Below are positions 44,509 to 54,434 of a DNA stretch of 64,000 nucleotides, piece after piece (positions within the stretch are counted from its first letter, which is position 1; every line of letters begins with the position of its first letter). Source of the stretch: Endomychus coccineus. Taxonomy: Eukaryota > Arthropoda > Insecta > Coleoptera > Endomychidae. Both the position numbers and the translations under genes were made by a program. The notes beneath the pieces are model-generated. The model was not told where the DNA came from. It was given only the letters and a program-made list of their open reading frames with translations, and searched no databases. The stretch is from contig OY294068.1 in NCBI GenBank assembly GCA_958510875.1, positions 15,105,282 to 15,169,281 on the forward strand. Reading direction: 5' to 3'.

Positions 44509-46006
44509 TTTTACGAGAAAGTTTTACGTTCACACGATAAAATAAATCATTGAACGATCGTACGTCGAAAGTTCACATCTACTCGCCAGATATTCTCTGT
44601 TAGTGCTTATGGACATTTGATAATTATTTTATAGACAAGAACGGTCGGCAATGAAAAGGTTCCTGCAGAGTTTATGGCTCTAACAGCTATAAAGATTTAT
44701 GGATTGTGGGATGAAACAATAAATACGACCCTAAACTGCATTCGAAAAACGTGACAATAAAAGAGGAACAACTAGATGTTACTGGGAATGGTATTTTAAC
44801 GATTTCGTTCGAATCGGAAGTAAAGGGAATTTCCTCAGTCTCGGAATTTGAACATTTAACAAGTCTGACAACTTTACTTTTAATCGATTAACATAGAAAA
44901 CTACTCAACCTAAATAAGTCGCCAGGAGCAAGTAATTGAGATCGAAACATTTTAAATTCATCAATAGGGTAGTTAGAAACAATGAATAAACTAATGAGTA
45001 AGTTTTATGTTGAATCCAAAGGTCACTGCATGTTTTCAATTAGTCGACAACACTTCAACAGTCTCTGAATAAACAGAAAAGCCGTTTACATCGGACCCAA
45101 CCAACATTTTGAGGTTATAATCGGTAATATTCAGCGTGTAGCACTCACAGTCAATGCGTCACGACAACACAGCCATACCAACGTAAACAAACACAAGAAC
45201 TGTTAATTTTTCAATAAATATCTTCCGTAAGATACGCGTAGCGGAGTTGTTTTATAAAAATCAATGAGAGGAAATCGCGTCACCGGTCATAGTAAAACTG
45301 AATAAGTACATCCACTGAAAGTGATTAGACATTGCGAAATAGGGGCAACCCCACGTAACGGGGTGTATATAGGGGTGCGTGTAAACGCAGGGAACACGGG
45401 GGAGGTAGTGGTGACTAAGCGAGACTGTATGGCTGTAGGTCGGATAAGCGTGCTAGCAAGTATCTGTGTCGATTAAATATTAAACATTCGGGGTGTTAAG
45501 GACCGTGTTGTCGTATCGTTCGAATTTGTTGAGGATTTCCTCTACACTGATTCGCTTGAATACAGAATGCTATTTCTCATTGTTTAATAATAATACTAGT
45601 AGTAGTTCTAATGGTTTTTATTCATGGAACATAAATAATCACACAGGGTCGCTATTATGTATAAATTCGGGCAAATATCTCGAGAACGGTTCAATAAAAT
45701 TTTGAATAAATGAAAGAACAATTACTTTGTTTTTATATCACTGTTAATAATAACATAAAAACGTTACTATAGTTTCAACACCGAAGTACAATCATCAAAC
45801 AGATAGATAATTATGAAGTAAACAATGAGTAGTTCAAGTATAAGTGGGAACTACAGTACAATATGGGTAATGAGATTACAATTACGAGCGAAGGAAATTC
45901 CGTAACAGGTAGATCCCGGGCAACAGAGTGAATATTGCATGAATTATTCTAAGAGTGCTTTGAAAGACAAAGGAAAAGATCACTCTGGTATAGGTTATAT
46001 ATAAAT
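44509..46006. other. Upstream region of the host gene
   Basis: Should contain the 5' UTR and possibly the promoter of the 43460-44508 gene, but I see no clear TATA/initiator pair on the minus strand. 45340-45450 is unusually G-rich ('cgggggaggtagtggtgac'). Nothing else recognised. Confidence 0.4.
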
Positions 46007-46432
46007 TGTTGAGGATGTTGATAATTCTGTTCAATATTAGTCATAGTAGTGAACTTAGTTTAAGATTACCAGATTAGTTTCTTCATAGCGTATTATTATT
46101 TTTCTAATAAGATGGCAATAACCGATCGCTGGCAGCAAATGTTTATTCCTTCGTTATTTCTATGTACTATTGTACTTGTGACAAAAGTTTATTAGGATTG
46201 CAACCCCGGAATTTCCAGCGGTCGGTAGTTCTTCTAACATTCATTTTCACATTTTAAACATCTTGTTTATCTAGTAAGACAGCTGTAAATAGTAAGGATA
46301 TAAGTAGAGGTAACAATTAGGTTTCAGTCAGTTATTCGGCAGATATCATAAGATATACATTATTATTGATGAAAGAGAAACGTTTTGAAATTGTGAGTTT
46401 AATAAAAGGTTGTGTGACCCCTTGAATTCACA
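46007..46432 (+). mobile_element. Solo LTR (426 bp), BEL/Pao- or Gypsy-type
   Basis: Begins TGTTGAGG and ends TTCACA. It contains GATATAAG (~46297) 30 bp before TTTCAGTCAGTT (an initiator) and AATAAAAGG at 46401. One base after the end comes TGGTCCTTCGAA (46434), a primer-binding-site-like start common after insect LTRs. The internal region is cut off by the Penelope element at ~46475. Confidence 0.55.
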
Positions 46433-46535
46433 CTGGTCCTTCGAAGAAGTGGTACAGCAGTACAAACATACTAACACATATAACTTAAATCCTCGGGAAA
46501 TAGGTCACACTGACACATAATATACTTATTATTAT

Positions 46536-46578
46536 CGTCTTTACGTAGGTTTCGGTCTCACGACCATCATCAGAAGAG
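46536..46578 (-). ncRNA. Hammerhead motif at the Penelope end, core intact
   Basis: On the minus strand: CTCTT, CTGATGA (46573-46567), T, GGTC-GTGA-GACC, GAAACCTACGTA, AAGAC. Stem II is perfect; stem I has about four pairs. Second copy in the window with an unmutated core. Confidence 0.6.
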
Positions 46579-46935
46579 ATCAATTTCTGAAACAGGATTC
46601 CTTAGAACTAATTGTATCAAACACAAAGCGTCTTTGTCGGACCAGTTCCGAATAAAAATGCCCACGTCGTCCAAACGAACAAAAAGACGAGTAATCGAAA
46701 TTGTAACACATCAATGTGTTAAGTATATGCATATATATCAAGAATCCACTGCTTAGCAATTTTCTTATAAAATACGAGGTCATTTCAAGTAATGTTTGAA
46801 TACGACAGATACCAAAAAATATTACACTCAAGTATCTACCACTTTCGAACCAGATGTTACAGATTTATTAGATGATAGAAAAAGGTTATCAGCCTGATTA
46901 GAAATATCAATATTTTAGCATTCTACCTAAAATAT

Positions 46936-46952
46936 ACTTTTTCTACGGATGC
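46936..46952. repeat. 5' TIR of recombinase element 1
   Basis: ACTTTTTCTACGGATGC; exact inverted match at 48573-48589. The first two bases belong to the repeated target AATATAC. Confidence 0.85.
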
Positions 46953-47002
46953 TATACAATGTGCCACTTCTCTCATCGCTTTCATACGTTCAAAACGAAA
47001 GA

Positions 47003-47094
47003 TTTCTCACGCAGTGAGAAATATCCGCCAATACAGTGAGATATAATTTCTCACAGTGAGAAATAATTTCTCACAGTGAGAAATAATTTCTCAC
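47003..47094. repeat. Palindromic TTTCTCAC/GTGAGAAA array
   Basis: TTTCTCAC occurs at 47003, 47047, 47067 and 47087; GTGAGAAA at 47014, 47056 and 47076. From 47047 the spacing is exactly 20 bp, each unit a near-perfect dyad (TTTCTCACaGTGAGAAA). The same 8-mer is found in the terminal hairpin of the element at 48604 and 48643, which suggests recombinase-binding sites. Confidence 0.8.
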
Positions 47095-47338
47095 TGTTAT
47101 CACGATAACCCAAGTCAGTCATGAATTGTTACATGTGAGATTGATATGACACGTTCTCCACGTTGACAACGCTACGCCGACGATTCGCGTGCAATATCCA
47201 AGTAGCCCATTCTTGGCGTTTCTATAACAACAAAACCGAAGCACTGCATAATTATTGCTGTCAACTTACCCAACGAAAATAGTTTTATTGTTATTTGTTA
47301 TAATATAAACAGTTCAGATTCATTAAATATTGAATATA

Positions 47339-48500
47339 ATGGAATACGAAGATTTATAGTCGGAAAATACACCTCCAGAAATTATTCAGAAAGCAATAGA
47401 AGTTTGCAATAATTTGCTCCAAGCACATCAAGAGAAAAATATAAAATCGCTTACAGAAACTTTATGGACTGGAAAATGAAAGCCAAGATGAATTCTTGTT
47501 CCGAAAATACCTTGTTAGTTTATTTTGAAGAGTTGTCAAGAAGATTGAAATCATCAACATTATGGTCTCAGTACTCGATGCTAAGGAGTACCTTAATGAT
47601 TAAAAACTGTGTTGATATATCAAAATACGTAAAACTACGTGCATTTTTGAAACGCAAATCTGGAAAATATGTTCCAAAACAGTCAAAAACATTAACTTCT
47701 GAAGAAATTCAACAATTTTTAAAAGATGCACCTGATGAAAATTATTTGCTGATAAAGGTATGAATTGCAAATTTGTAAATTGTTATCGGAAAATGAATGT
47801 TTGGTTTTGATTTCAGGCTGCTTTAGCTATTGGCCTTACAGGGGCATGCCGTTGTGATGAACTTCGAAAATTAAAAATTGATGACATAGAAGATCTTAAT
47901 TCGGCCCTTTTAATAAAATTACCCGATACTAAAACCAAGGTTCCTAGAAATTTCACAGTCACAGGAGAATTCTACCAAATTTACAAAAAATATGTAAAGC
48001 TTCGACCATGCACAAATGAAACACGTTTTTTTTTAAATTACAAAAATGGCAAATGTACGAAACAGCCTGTGGGGATAAATAAATTTGGCACCATGGCGAA
48101 AGAAATAGCGAAATTTTTGCAATTACCGAACCCTGAATTATATACTGGCCACTGTTTTCGAAGGTCATCTGCGACTATTTTAGTTAATGCAGGCGCAGAT
48201 CTTTTAACTTTAAAACACCGTGGGGGTTGGAAATCCAACAATGTTGCTGAATCTTATATCGACAACTCCATAGCTAACAAAATGAAAATTTCAAAAAGTA
48301 TAGTAGAATCCATTCAGCCTCCAGTGCCATTAGAACCTGAACACAACAATGCTGTGGAAGCTCAGTACGTATCCCCATCAACTTCAACTTCGACCGCAGC
48401 TAATTTTTCAATTACCGAAAACATGTTGAAACAAAACAACCTACCAGGGATTACTTTACAAAATAGTTCAAATATAACTGTTAATTACTATTTTAAATAA
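47339..48500 (+). pseudogene. Tyrosine recombinase of element 1, two exons, N-terminal lesions
   Basis: The protein would cut and rejoin DNA through a covalent phosphotyrosine. From ATG 47339 (MEYEDL) the frame meets TAG at codon 7 and a frameshift near 47425, then runs EKYKIAYRNFMDWKMKAKM, TLLVYFEELS and STLWSQYSMLRS (the SAM-like core-binding domain) to 47757. A 59-bp intron (47758-47816, GTATGA...TTTCAG) follows. Exon 2 has the catalytic domain: GACRCDELRK (Arg I), TKTKVPRNF (Lys), YTGHCFRRSSA (HxxR) and HRGGWKSNNVAESYID (Trp and nucleophilic Tyr), then a Ser/Thr-rich tail ending in NYYFK. Length about 380 residues, normal for insect Crypton-like proteins. The copy at 51685-52938 is clearly homologous. 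Domesticated relatives exist in animals, but nothing suggests that here. Confidence 0.88.
47758..47816 (+). other. Intron in the element 1 recombinase
   Basis: GT...AG, 59 bp, at the same codon position as the 120-bp intron in element 2 (after a Lys codon, K|). Shared position supports common descent. Confidence 0.75.
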
Positions 48501-48572
48501 AATATAAAAATGAGTTAATGACATACAAGTATTATTATATATGTATTTTAATTTTCAATACTTGAAAACAGC

Positions 48573-48589
48573 GCATCCGTAGAAAAAGT
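48573..48589. repeat. 3' TIR of recombinase element 1
   Basis: GCATCCGTAGAAAAAGT, exact inverted copy of 46936-46952, internal to the terminal hairpin. Confidence 0.85.
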
Positions 48590-48593
48590 ACAA

Positions 48594-48660
48594 TGTACAA
48601 TTCGTGAGAAAACGACATATTTCTCACTCGAAATATGTCGTTTTTCTCACTTGTTGTACA
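48594..48660. repeat. Terminal hairpin of recombinase element 1
   Basis: TGTACAA (48594) pairs with TTGTACA (48654). GTGAGAAAACGACATATTTC (48604-48623) pairs with 48630-48650 with one bulged T; the loop is six bases. The hairpin ends exactly at the element boundary. Confidence 0.85.
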
Positions 48661-48666
48661 ATATAC

Positions 48667-49390
48667 TATTTTGCATTATAAAGACGCATGTAGGAATTAG
48701 CAAGGGTCTTAATTCATTAAATTAGTATAAATCTGACTTAATGATTGAACGTCTGCTCTTTGATTTACAGACTTGGAGTCACAATATATGTGAATCATCT
48801 TCAGAATAGATCTTTTATAATAATTGGTTTCATTAGTTGAAATATTAACATTTTTGAATCGAATTGATGGTTATAATCAAAACAATGTTTAACAAAAGGA
48901 AATTTTGGATTTTTCTAAGTTTTGTTCCTTTTGCTATACTTATGGCCATACATTCTTTTTTGTAAATATTGTTTAGAAATTCCAGTCCCATCGCTATCTA
49001 AACAATTTAATTTATATATACTGTGTGGGTTTGTTTATCTTTAGGTATTAAAGATTTGAAAAATATTTACTGACGCAGTTAGTAGGTTTATGCACAACAT
49101 TCATATCATACTTTTTTAAGCATTTTTTAGTTTTCTCTGAGGTCTCCGGAATGTATTGTAATGATATAAATTTATCTGCATTACCGTTTCTGTTATTTAT
49201 ATATGACGTTCCCTTTTAGACTTTGTCATTCTTTCTTCAACGAGGGGAATAAATGTTTTTGGGAAGCCATTCATTTCCAGTGTATTACGAACATTTTTCA
49301 AATGTATGGGAAGGTCCTCTAGGTGGGACAATTTAACAGTGCGATCTGTTAGGAAAAAATTAATTTTATGTGAAAAACTCATAACATTTT
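48667..49390 (-). pseudogene. Penelope RT C-terminus and GIY-YIG tail, copy b
   Basis: From 49382 the minus strand reads INFFLTDRTVKLSHLEDLP, HLKNVRNTLEMNGFPKTFIP (the RT thumb region of Penelope elements), then FISLQYIPETSEKTKKCLKK. After stops and shifts come LNCLD.DGT..SKQYLQK and MYGHKYS (GIY-YIG core), TLF-DYN..FDFKNVNI and NYYKRSILKMIHI. Copy a has the same tail. Truncated at ~49395 on the 5' side. Confidence 0.75.
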
Positions 49391-49395
49391 AATAA

Positions 49396-50734
49396 ACTTC
49401 TGAAAAATCAATCAATACCCGTAGTTGTTCAGTCGTTTTGGCATTGAGTAGCATCGAAAAACGTTGGGCAGAAATTAATAACACGCACCTCTAGATCAAT
49501 CTATAAATCCGTACAGCTTAGGAGAGTGTGGATTACTGTTAATAATTTTATATTTTTCGAAACCCCTGCAAATAGAGCTTCACTATTTTGTGAGAACAGT
49601 TTTCATTTCTGATTAATAGATTTAACTTTAGATGCATCTATATTACTGAAAAAAAAAGCAATTTAACCTTCAGTAAGACAGACAAATCGAATGCAATAAT
49701 AATCATAATCGCAAGATCATGAGGATAAAATGACACTATTTATTCAAGCTGAATCAAGCGAGATACAAAGAGATCCAACAAACCTTTTTCAATTGAAAAC
49801 AAGCTACATAATCATGTAAAATTTACGAACATTTTACACAAATTATGTATAAATCTGGTTATTTGAGGTTGTGCATTACTGTGAATTTAGGCCCTCTTAT
49901 GTACACTACAAGATAAATGATAATTACATGTTTAGAATTTCGATTTTCAGTGTTATTCTGGAGTAACCAAACCAACCCAAGAGGTGCTCAGGCTCCCATG
50001 ATCCTACCGCCCCCACCCCGGATCCACCCTTGATTCAACTTCCCGTATTATCAAGTATTAAACAAAAGGTTTCAACTTGTAGAAAAGATTACATGCATAA
50101 CATATTCATAATTTATCATAATAGTTTATATACATTCTTGTGAGATGGTGTAAAACTCCAAGAAAGAGACCTGTTAAAACAGAACTTGAAATTCTTCCAG
50201 TTCTTAAGATGATGAATCACCTTCTCTCCATTCAATAGGTGATGAGAACACTACTTACCTATTCGGAAATGGGAAATATGATTGTGCAAAATCAAGGAAC
50301 CTCACGTGGAAGAAAAATAGAAATTAGAATTTGCTGACGAAAACATTTGAATCGAATAATCAAATCATATAAGTTTCTTTACTAGTATAATTCTACTTAT
50401 AATATATATATTATCTATAGGTTCACTATTACTATTTCTAATATGTTTCTGTATTTTTGAGAATTTTATGGACGGGAGAAAGAATGAACGGTTTTGATTT
50501 AAATACAGGAGATGGTTGGCTTAATTCGAATACCCCCTTGAGCCGAAAACTTCAAAGGTGAATGCACCGTCCCGTCTGACAAAAAACATAACCTTGTGTG
50601 GCCTACTGAAGTGGCTACGGAAGATTACATCCTTCCGGCTCATAAAAATTGGGAAGTCGGATATGCACTGTGTGTTATTCACTATTATTTCTTATTCATC
50701 GAATCTTTAATGGGTATATCTTAATAGAAATACA
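49396..50734. other. Intergenic stretch with one possible hAT tip
   Basis: 50008-50035 reads, in complement, CAAGGGTGGATCCGGGGTGGG, close to the CAGGGGCGGATC tips of many hAT elements; no partner was found. Otherwise AT-rich with nothing recognised. Confidence 0.4.
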
Positions 50735-50885
50735 AATACAATATTTGTAAAGTTGGAGAATAAAACTCAAATTCACACAAAAGTTTGTAACATTTAATTT
50801 CTAATTAATGCTGACAAATTCATTAGCCACATTGTGGCATTCTCAAAATTCAAGTTATCAACTGAAGCTAAATCCTGAATTATTA
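50735..50885 (-). mobile_element. Penelope end fragment (lineage 3), minus strand
   Basis: In complement it matches 41165-41320: the 'tttgagaatgcc.ca.tgtgg' motif (50848-50811), 'gaatttgtcagcattaattagaaattaaatg' and 'gagttttattctccaacttt'. Only the terminal region is present. Confidence 0.6.
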
Positions 50886-50887
50886 GA

Positions 50888-51072
50888 AGACCTAATTTCA
50901 TTTTTTCGTTTATTTGTTAATTAACAAATTGTTTATTAACAAACGGAATGAACAATTTATTGCAATTATATTACCAAATTCGTGTTCATCGAGTTGAAAA
51001 TATCCGAAATCGAGTCCAAAATCGCATAACCAGACCTAATTTCATTTTTTCGTTTATTTGTTAATTAACAAA
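50888..51072 (+). repeat. 41-bp direct repeat with 144-bp spacing
   Basis: 'agacctaatttcattttttc' through 'gtttatttgttaattaacaaa' occurs at 50888-50928 and 51032-51072, each followed by further ttaacaaa/tttgttaa palindromic motifs. No frame. The remaining sequence to 51485 holds nothing recognised. Confidence 0.75.
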
Positions 51073-51486
51073 TGGTTCATTAACAAATTGTTTATGAACA
51101 TTGAGTAAGCTTTGTGAACCTTTGTTTATTACTTTAACACTTGAAAATATTCAATTAATTGCTTAGAATCTGTACTTTTTAATTTTTTCTCATAATGCTC
51201 TGAGACACGCATTTGTTTAACAGTAATTATTGTTTATTAACAATATAAACAATTAGTCAGAAAAATAAACCCCCGCACTTTGTTCTAGACATCATTACGA
51301 AGAAAATGAGCCCTCACAGATCAAAATCGGCTCATAAGAAAAAAAAATTTATATTCAGGTCGATTTTGGACTTCATTTACTGGACTATAATTTCATGTTA
51401 ATCATTCTATTTCATTATATGTCCTTTTGACACAGAAAACGACGTCAGTAACAATGCCATTTGGGACGTCAGTAGATAATAGCTAT

Positions 51487-51610
51487 TTGTGTATTAAGAG
51501 CGCAAAGTGATATATTGTCGCTCGACAAAGAGAGTTACCGCGCGACGCAAAGCGGAGCGCGGTAATCTTTGGAGAGCGACAATGACACTTTGTGCTCGAA
51601 ATACACACAA
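51487..51610. repeat. Terminal hairpin of recombinase element 2
   Basis: TTGTGTATT (51487) pairs with AATACACACAA (to 51610); GAGCGCAAAGTGATATATTG (51498-) pairs with 51574-51597; inner TTACCGCG (51535) pairs with CGCGGTAA (51558). Imperfect, with small bulges; apex near 51550. Confidence 0.8.
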
Positions 51611-51612
51611 GA

Positions 51613-51628
51613 TTTTTTCTACAAACGC
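51613..51628. repeat. 3' TIR of recombinase element 2
   Basis: TTTTTTCTACAAACGC; exact inverted copy at 53074-53089. Shares TTTTTCTAC..A.GC with element 1. Confidence 0.82.
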
Positions 51629-51684
51629 AGTTTTCAGAAAAAAAAAAAGAAAAAACACCAGATGCTTTATTCAACAAAAGTACA

Positions 51685-52938
51685 TCAAGTACAGTTTATA
51701 AATTCCTGATTAATGTGGATTAAATTATCATTGACTTTACTAAAATTGAATGTACAATTGTGACACTCTTTAATTATTATTCCTGAACCTGATGGACGAC
51801 CAGTAGATTTATCTAACATTAATTCCCCCGAATATTGGAAATCTACAGAACGAGATGTAGATGGTCTTGAGAATATTCTCTTGGTAGTTTCAATCTTATT
51901 GTTGATTGAATCATCTATGTAGCCTTCTGCTACATTGTTACTTTTCCATCCACCATGTTTTTTCAGTTGTATTAGGTCACCTCCACCATTCACCAATAAA
52001 GTAGCAGAGGTTCGTCGGAGACAGTGTCCAGTATATAAATTATGCTCGGGCAATTTCAAATATTCAGCAATGTCACTGGGAGTCTTGCCGATTGTATTCA
52101 TACCCACAACTTGTTTCATACATCTACCTTTTTCATAACGTAAAAATAGACGTTGGACAGTATTGTTATTCAGACAATGTTTTCTGAGTGCAATATATTT
52201 TTTACAAATTGAAAGATAATCAACTGAATTCTCTTCATTATGACCAACAATCGTAAAAACACGGCTTATTCACGTTTTTGAATCGGGAATTCGGACTATT
52301 AAAATAGAATCCTTATCTTCTATGTCACCAATCTCCATTTTGACCAACTCATCGCGCCTGCAGGCACCAGCAATACCCATAATTAGAATAACCTATAAAA
52401 AAAACTGCAACTAATAGCTATTCCAAATGTCTATGCTAACCAAATTGCACTAAATTCAAAAAAATACTAACCGCTTCTCAAACTACTAAGAGCATGAAAT
52501 ATTAAAATTTACCTTTTTTAGTAGATATTCTTCATCGGGCGCTTCTTGTAAAAATTTGTGAATATCTTCAGTGGTGAATGTTTTGGATTTTTTCGCTTTA
52601 TATCCAACAGACTGTTTCTTCAGAAATGCGATAAGTTTAGGATACTTATTGATTTCGATGTTATTTTTAACGTTCAAGCATGTCCGTATCATCGAATACG
52701 TAGACCAAAGAGTTGATGACTTACAAATCAATGATTTTTCTCCAAAATAAGCCAGTAATACATTTTCTGAATACTTATTCACCTTCTTCGACTGGCACCA
52801 CGTCATGAATTTACCATATTGTAATTCATATTTCTTCCTTGATTTCTGTGGTAGGAGATTCAAAGTAACAATTTTTGCACTTTCTGCTACATCAGGAGGA
52901 GTGTTTGATAATTCACTGTCACTATCATCAATCATCAT
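51685..52938 (-). pseudogene. Tyrosine recombinase of element 2, two exons, one stop
   Basis: Exon 1 (52938-52513) starts MMIDDSDSELSNTPPDVAES and gives LLPQKSRKKYELQYGKFMTW, NVLLAYFGE, STLWSTYSMIRT and FLQEAPDEEYLLKK, the core-binding domain. A 120-bp intron (52512-52393; GTAAAT...TATAG) is in the same position as in element 1. Exon 2 (52392-51685) has GACRRDELVK (Arg I), PDSKT (Lys), YTGHCLRRTSA (HxxR) and GGWKSNNVAEGYID (Trp, Tyr). One in-frame TGA follows PDSKT at the likely site of a former CGA codon; otherwise about 375 residues are open. It ends HINQEFINCT. Together with element 1 it defines a family; the single lesion suggests recent activity. Confidence 0.88.
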
Positions 52939-53073
52939 GCAGAAATACGTTGGAGAAGCGAGCGTTTTCGAAATATTTCCGCTTTAGAGCGCAAATGCTA
53001 TCACAAAATGACATTTCACGGAAAACGTCAACTTTGCGTTGAAATCTGAAAGCGTCAAAGGCTACTTTGTTAA

Positions 53074-53089
53074 GCGTTTGTAGAAAAAA
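53074..53089. repeat. 5' TIR of recombinase element 2
   Basis: GCGTTTGTAGAAAAAA, exact inverted copy of 51613-51628. Confidence 0.82.
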
Positions 53090-54350
53090 CATTTCACGAC
53101 ACGTGGCCGTAAAATATTATTAAAGTACTAGTTTAGAAATTCCAGATTCGGCTCGTTCCTCGCCTCTTCCGTAAACATCCAAGCTTGTACTTAAATGTCA
53201 TCTCCGTCCTTGTAACATAATTGCTATTTTTCTATTCCGCGACACTTATACCACAAATGTGTATCGCGTTATAGCGACACCATAAGCACAACTAGACTCT
53301 ATTATAAAAACTCGAACTACTTATCAACTTCGTGAAACGCATTTCAACTTACAACTGTCGAAGTAAAATTATATTGATCGTTGAACAATAAGTGTATTAA
53401 GTTTTTGTTGTGCTTCAAGTTGAACAATAAGGATCGAATAAGTTACTAATCGGGATATAATAACTTTAATAGCTGAAACTAAACTTATTCATTACTAGAA
53501 CTCATCTATTCTACAAAAGAAAATCTTTTATAACCGAAACATATTCCAACAATAGACAACATAATGATCTAATTGTGAGAAATTTGGTAAATATAGAATC
53601 TCACGACAGGTAGCCGATTCTCGCCTCCCGAATTTATTATATTGGTGTGGTCTTGCAGTTGGAGCGGAAACCAAAATCGAATTACATTATCACCGTATAC
53701 GACTCTCTCGCTTATAAACATACATTTCGGACTGTTAGACAGAGACAGAGCGTGGCGCATTAGTCGCCCTCCGGGATAGCTATACATTATAGCTCTTATC
53801 TTTACGGGTAAAAGCCTAAAGTTCTTTATGGGCATTTTTGAAGTTGTATCCAGATTGCACTTTATATTATAATGATTAAATAACTGGTTAATTACTTTCA
53901 AATATGCGGATCATTCACGTAACGTTCCGACTTTTAATGGTCTCCACTCATGCAGGATTTCCCATAAAAACTTGACGGTTTTTAAACCCCAGTAAAATAC
54001 GATGAAACTTAGCAAAAGGAATTTTACTTAACGCATAGTGGTCTCTTCGAGCTATCTTGTTTTACACTGTCATAAATTGCAGTTTCATTACTCTTTGTCT
54101 TCGTCTATACGACGGCTGTCATTAATAGGGAAGCTAGAGTCCGGAGTAGAATGCTGGATTCGATTCCAGCAAAGAAAACAGGAGGACGATGATCCCGAAA
54201 TAGTCAACGTGGTAATTGTAAACAAATGTAGATTTTAGACCAGGATGCAGGAAAAGTTTCGGAAACGAGGTGTAGTATAAGAATTGTGAGTACCTGGGTT
54301 TAGGCTTTTATTGACTTATTAAAATAAATTACATAGTGACTGACAAAAGA
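53090..54350. other. Intergenic stretch, no gene recognised
   Basis: A 110-codon minus frame (53569-53901) in a less AT-rich patch shows no domain, and a 66-codon plus frame (54038-54238) contains a GGATTCGATTCC stretch resembling a tRNA B box. Neither is supported. Confidence 0.45.
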
Positions 54351-54355
54351 CAAAT

Positions 54356-54434
54356 TGAATAGACAACTAACATCGATAAGCACAGAACAGGTTAAGATAG
54401 TGTAAGTGACGGGATTTCACTAAACTTATCACAT
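54356..54434 (+). repeat. Direct repeat flanking the Gypsy relic, left copy
   Basis: 'caactaacatcgataagcacagaacagg...gtaagtga..ttcactaaacttatcac' recurs at 55947-56026. The pair brackets the pol relic and may be what is left of its LTRs. Confidence 0.55.

Larger units (their letters stand above)
46938..48660 (+). mobile_element. Crypton-like tyrosine-recombinase element 1
   Basis: A 1,723-bp insertion in the Penelope copy. The empty site in copy a (aaaatatac|atttcac, near 22100) shows that AATATAC is present once before and twice after insertion (46931-46937 and 48660-48666), so the ends are defined to within a base. Contents in order: TIR, palindromic 20-bp repeats, two-exon recombinase gene, inverted TIR, 67-bp terminal hairpin. 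Cryptons are the known DNA transposons that move with a tyrosine recombinase, but are usually described without TIRs. The gene has two N-terminal lesions. Confidence 0.8.
46475..49395 (-). mobile_element. Penelope-like element, lineage 2, copy b, with an inserted recombinase element
   Basis: Minus-strand order: RT C-terminus (49382-49080), GIY-YIG tail (49080-48667), then after the insertion at 46938-48660, 3' UTR and the hammerhead-like end (46536-46578). Sequences either side of the insertion are continuous in copy a (21645-22520). The RT is truncated on its 5' side at ~49395. Confidence 0.85.
51487..53089 (-). mobile_element. Crypton-like tyrosine-recombinase element 2
   Basis: Same plan as element 1 in the opposite orientation: 5' TIR at 53089-53074, recombinase gene, inverted TIR at 51628-51613, then a long hairpin (51610-51487) as the 3' end. 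About 1.6 kb. The 3' boundary is inferred from the hairpin, and no target duplication is evident. GAGCGCAAA occurs in the 5' region (about 52986) and in the hairpin (51498). The sequence differs enough from element 1 that the TIR and hairpin are conserved in form, not simply copied. Confidence 0.75.

Noticed and set aside
44206..44553. 115-codon plus-strand frame
   Set aside because: Mirror reading of the host exon on the minus strand.
47003..47094. Regular 20-bp palindromic repeats resembling a mini CRISPR array
   Set aside because: The units abut with no unique spacers, the host is eukaryotic and no cas-like genes are present; they fit element-end binding sites better.
53569..53901. 110-codon frame on the minus strand
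   Set aside because: No recognisable domain, in a slightly less AT-rich patch where stops are rarer.
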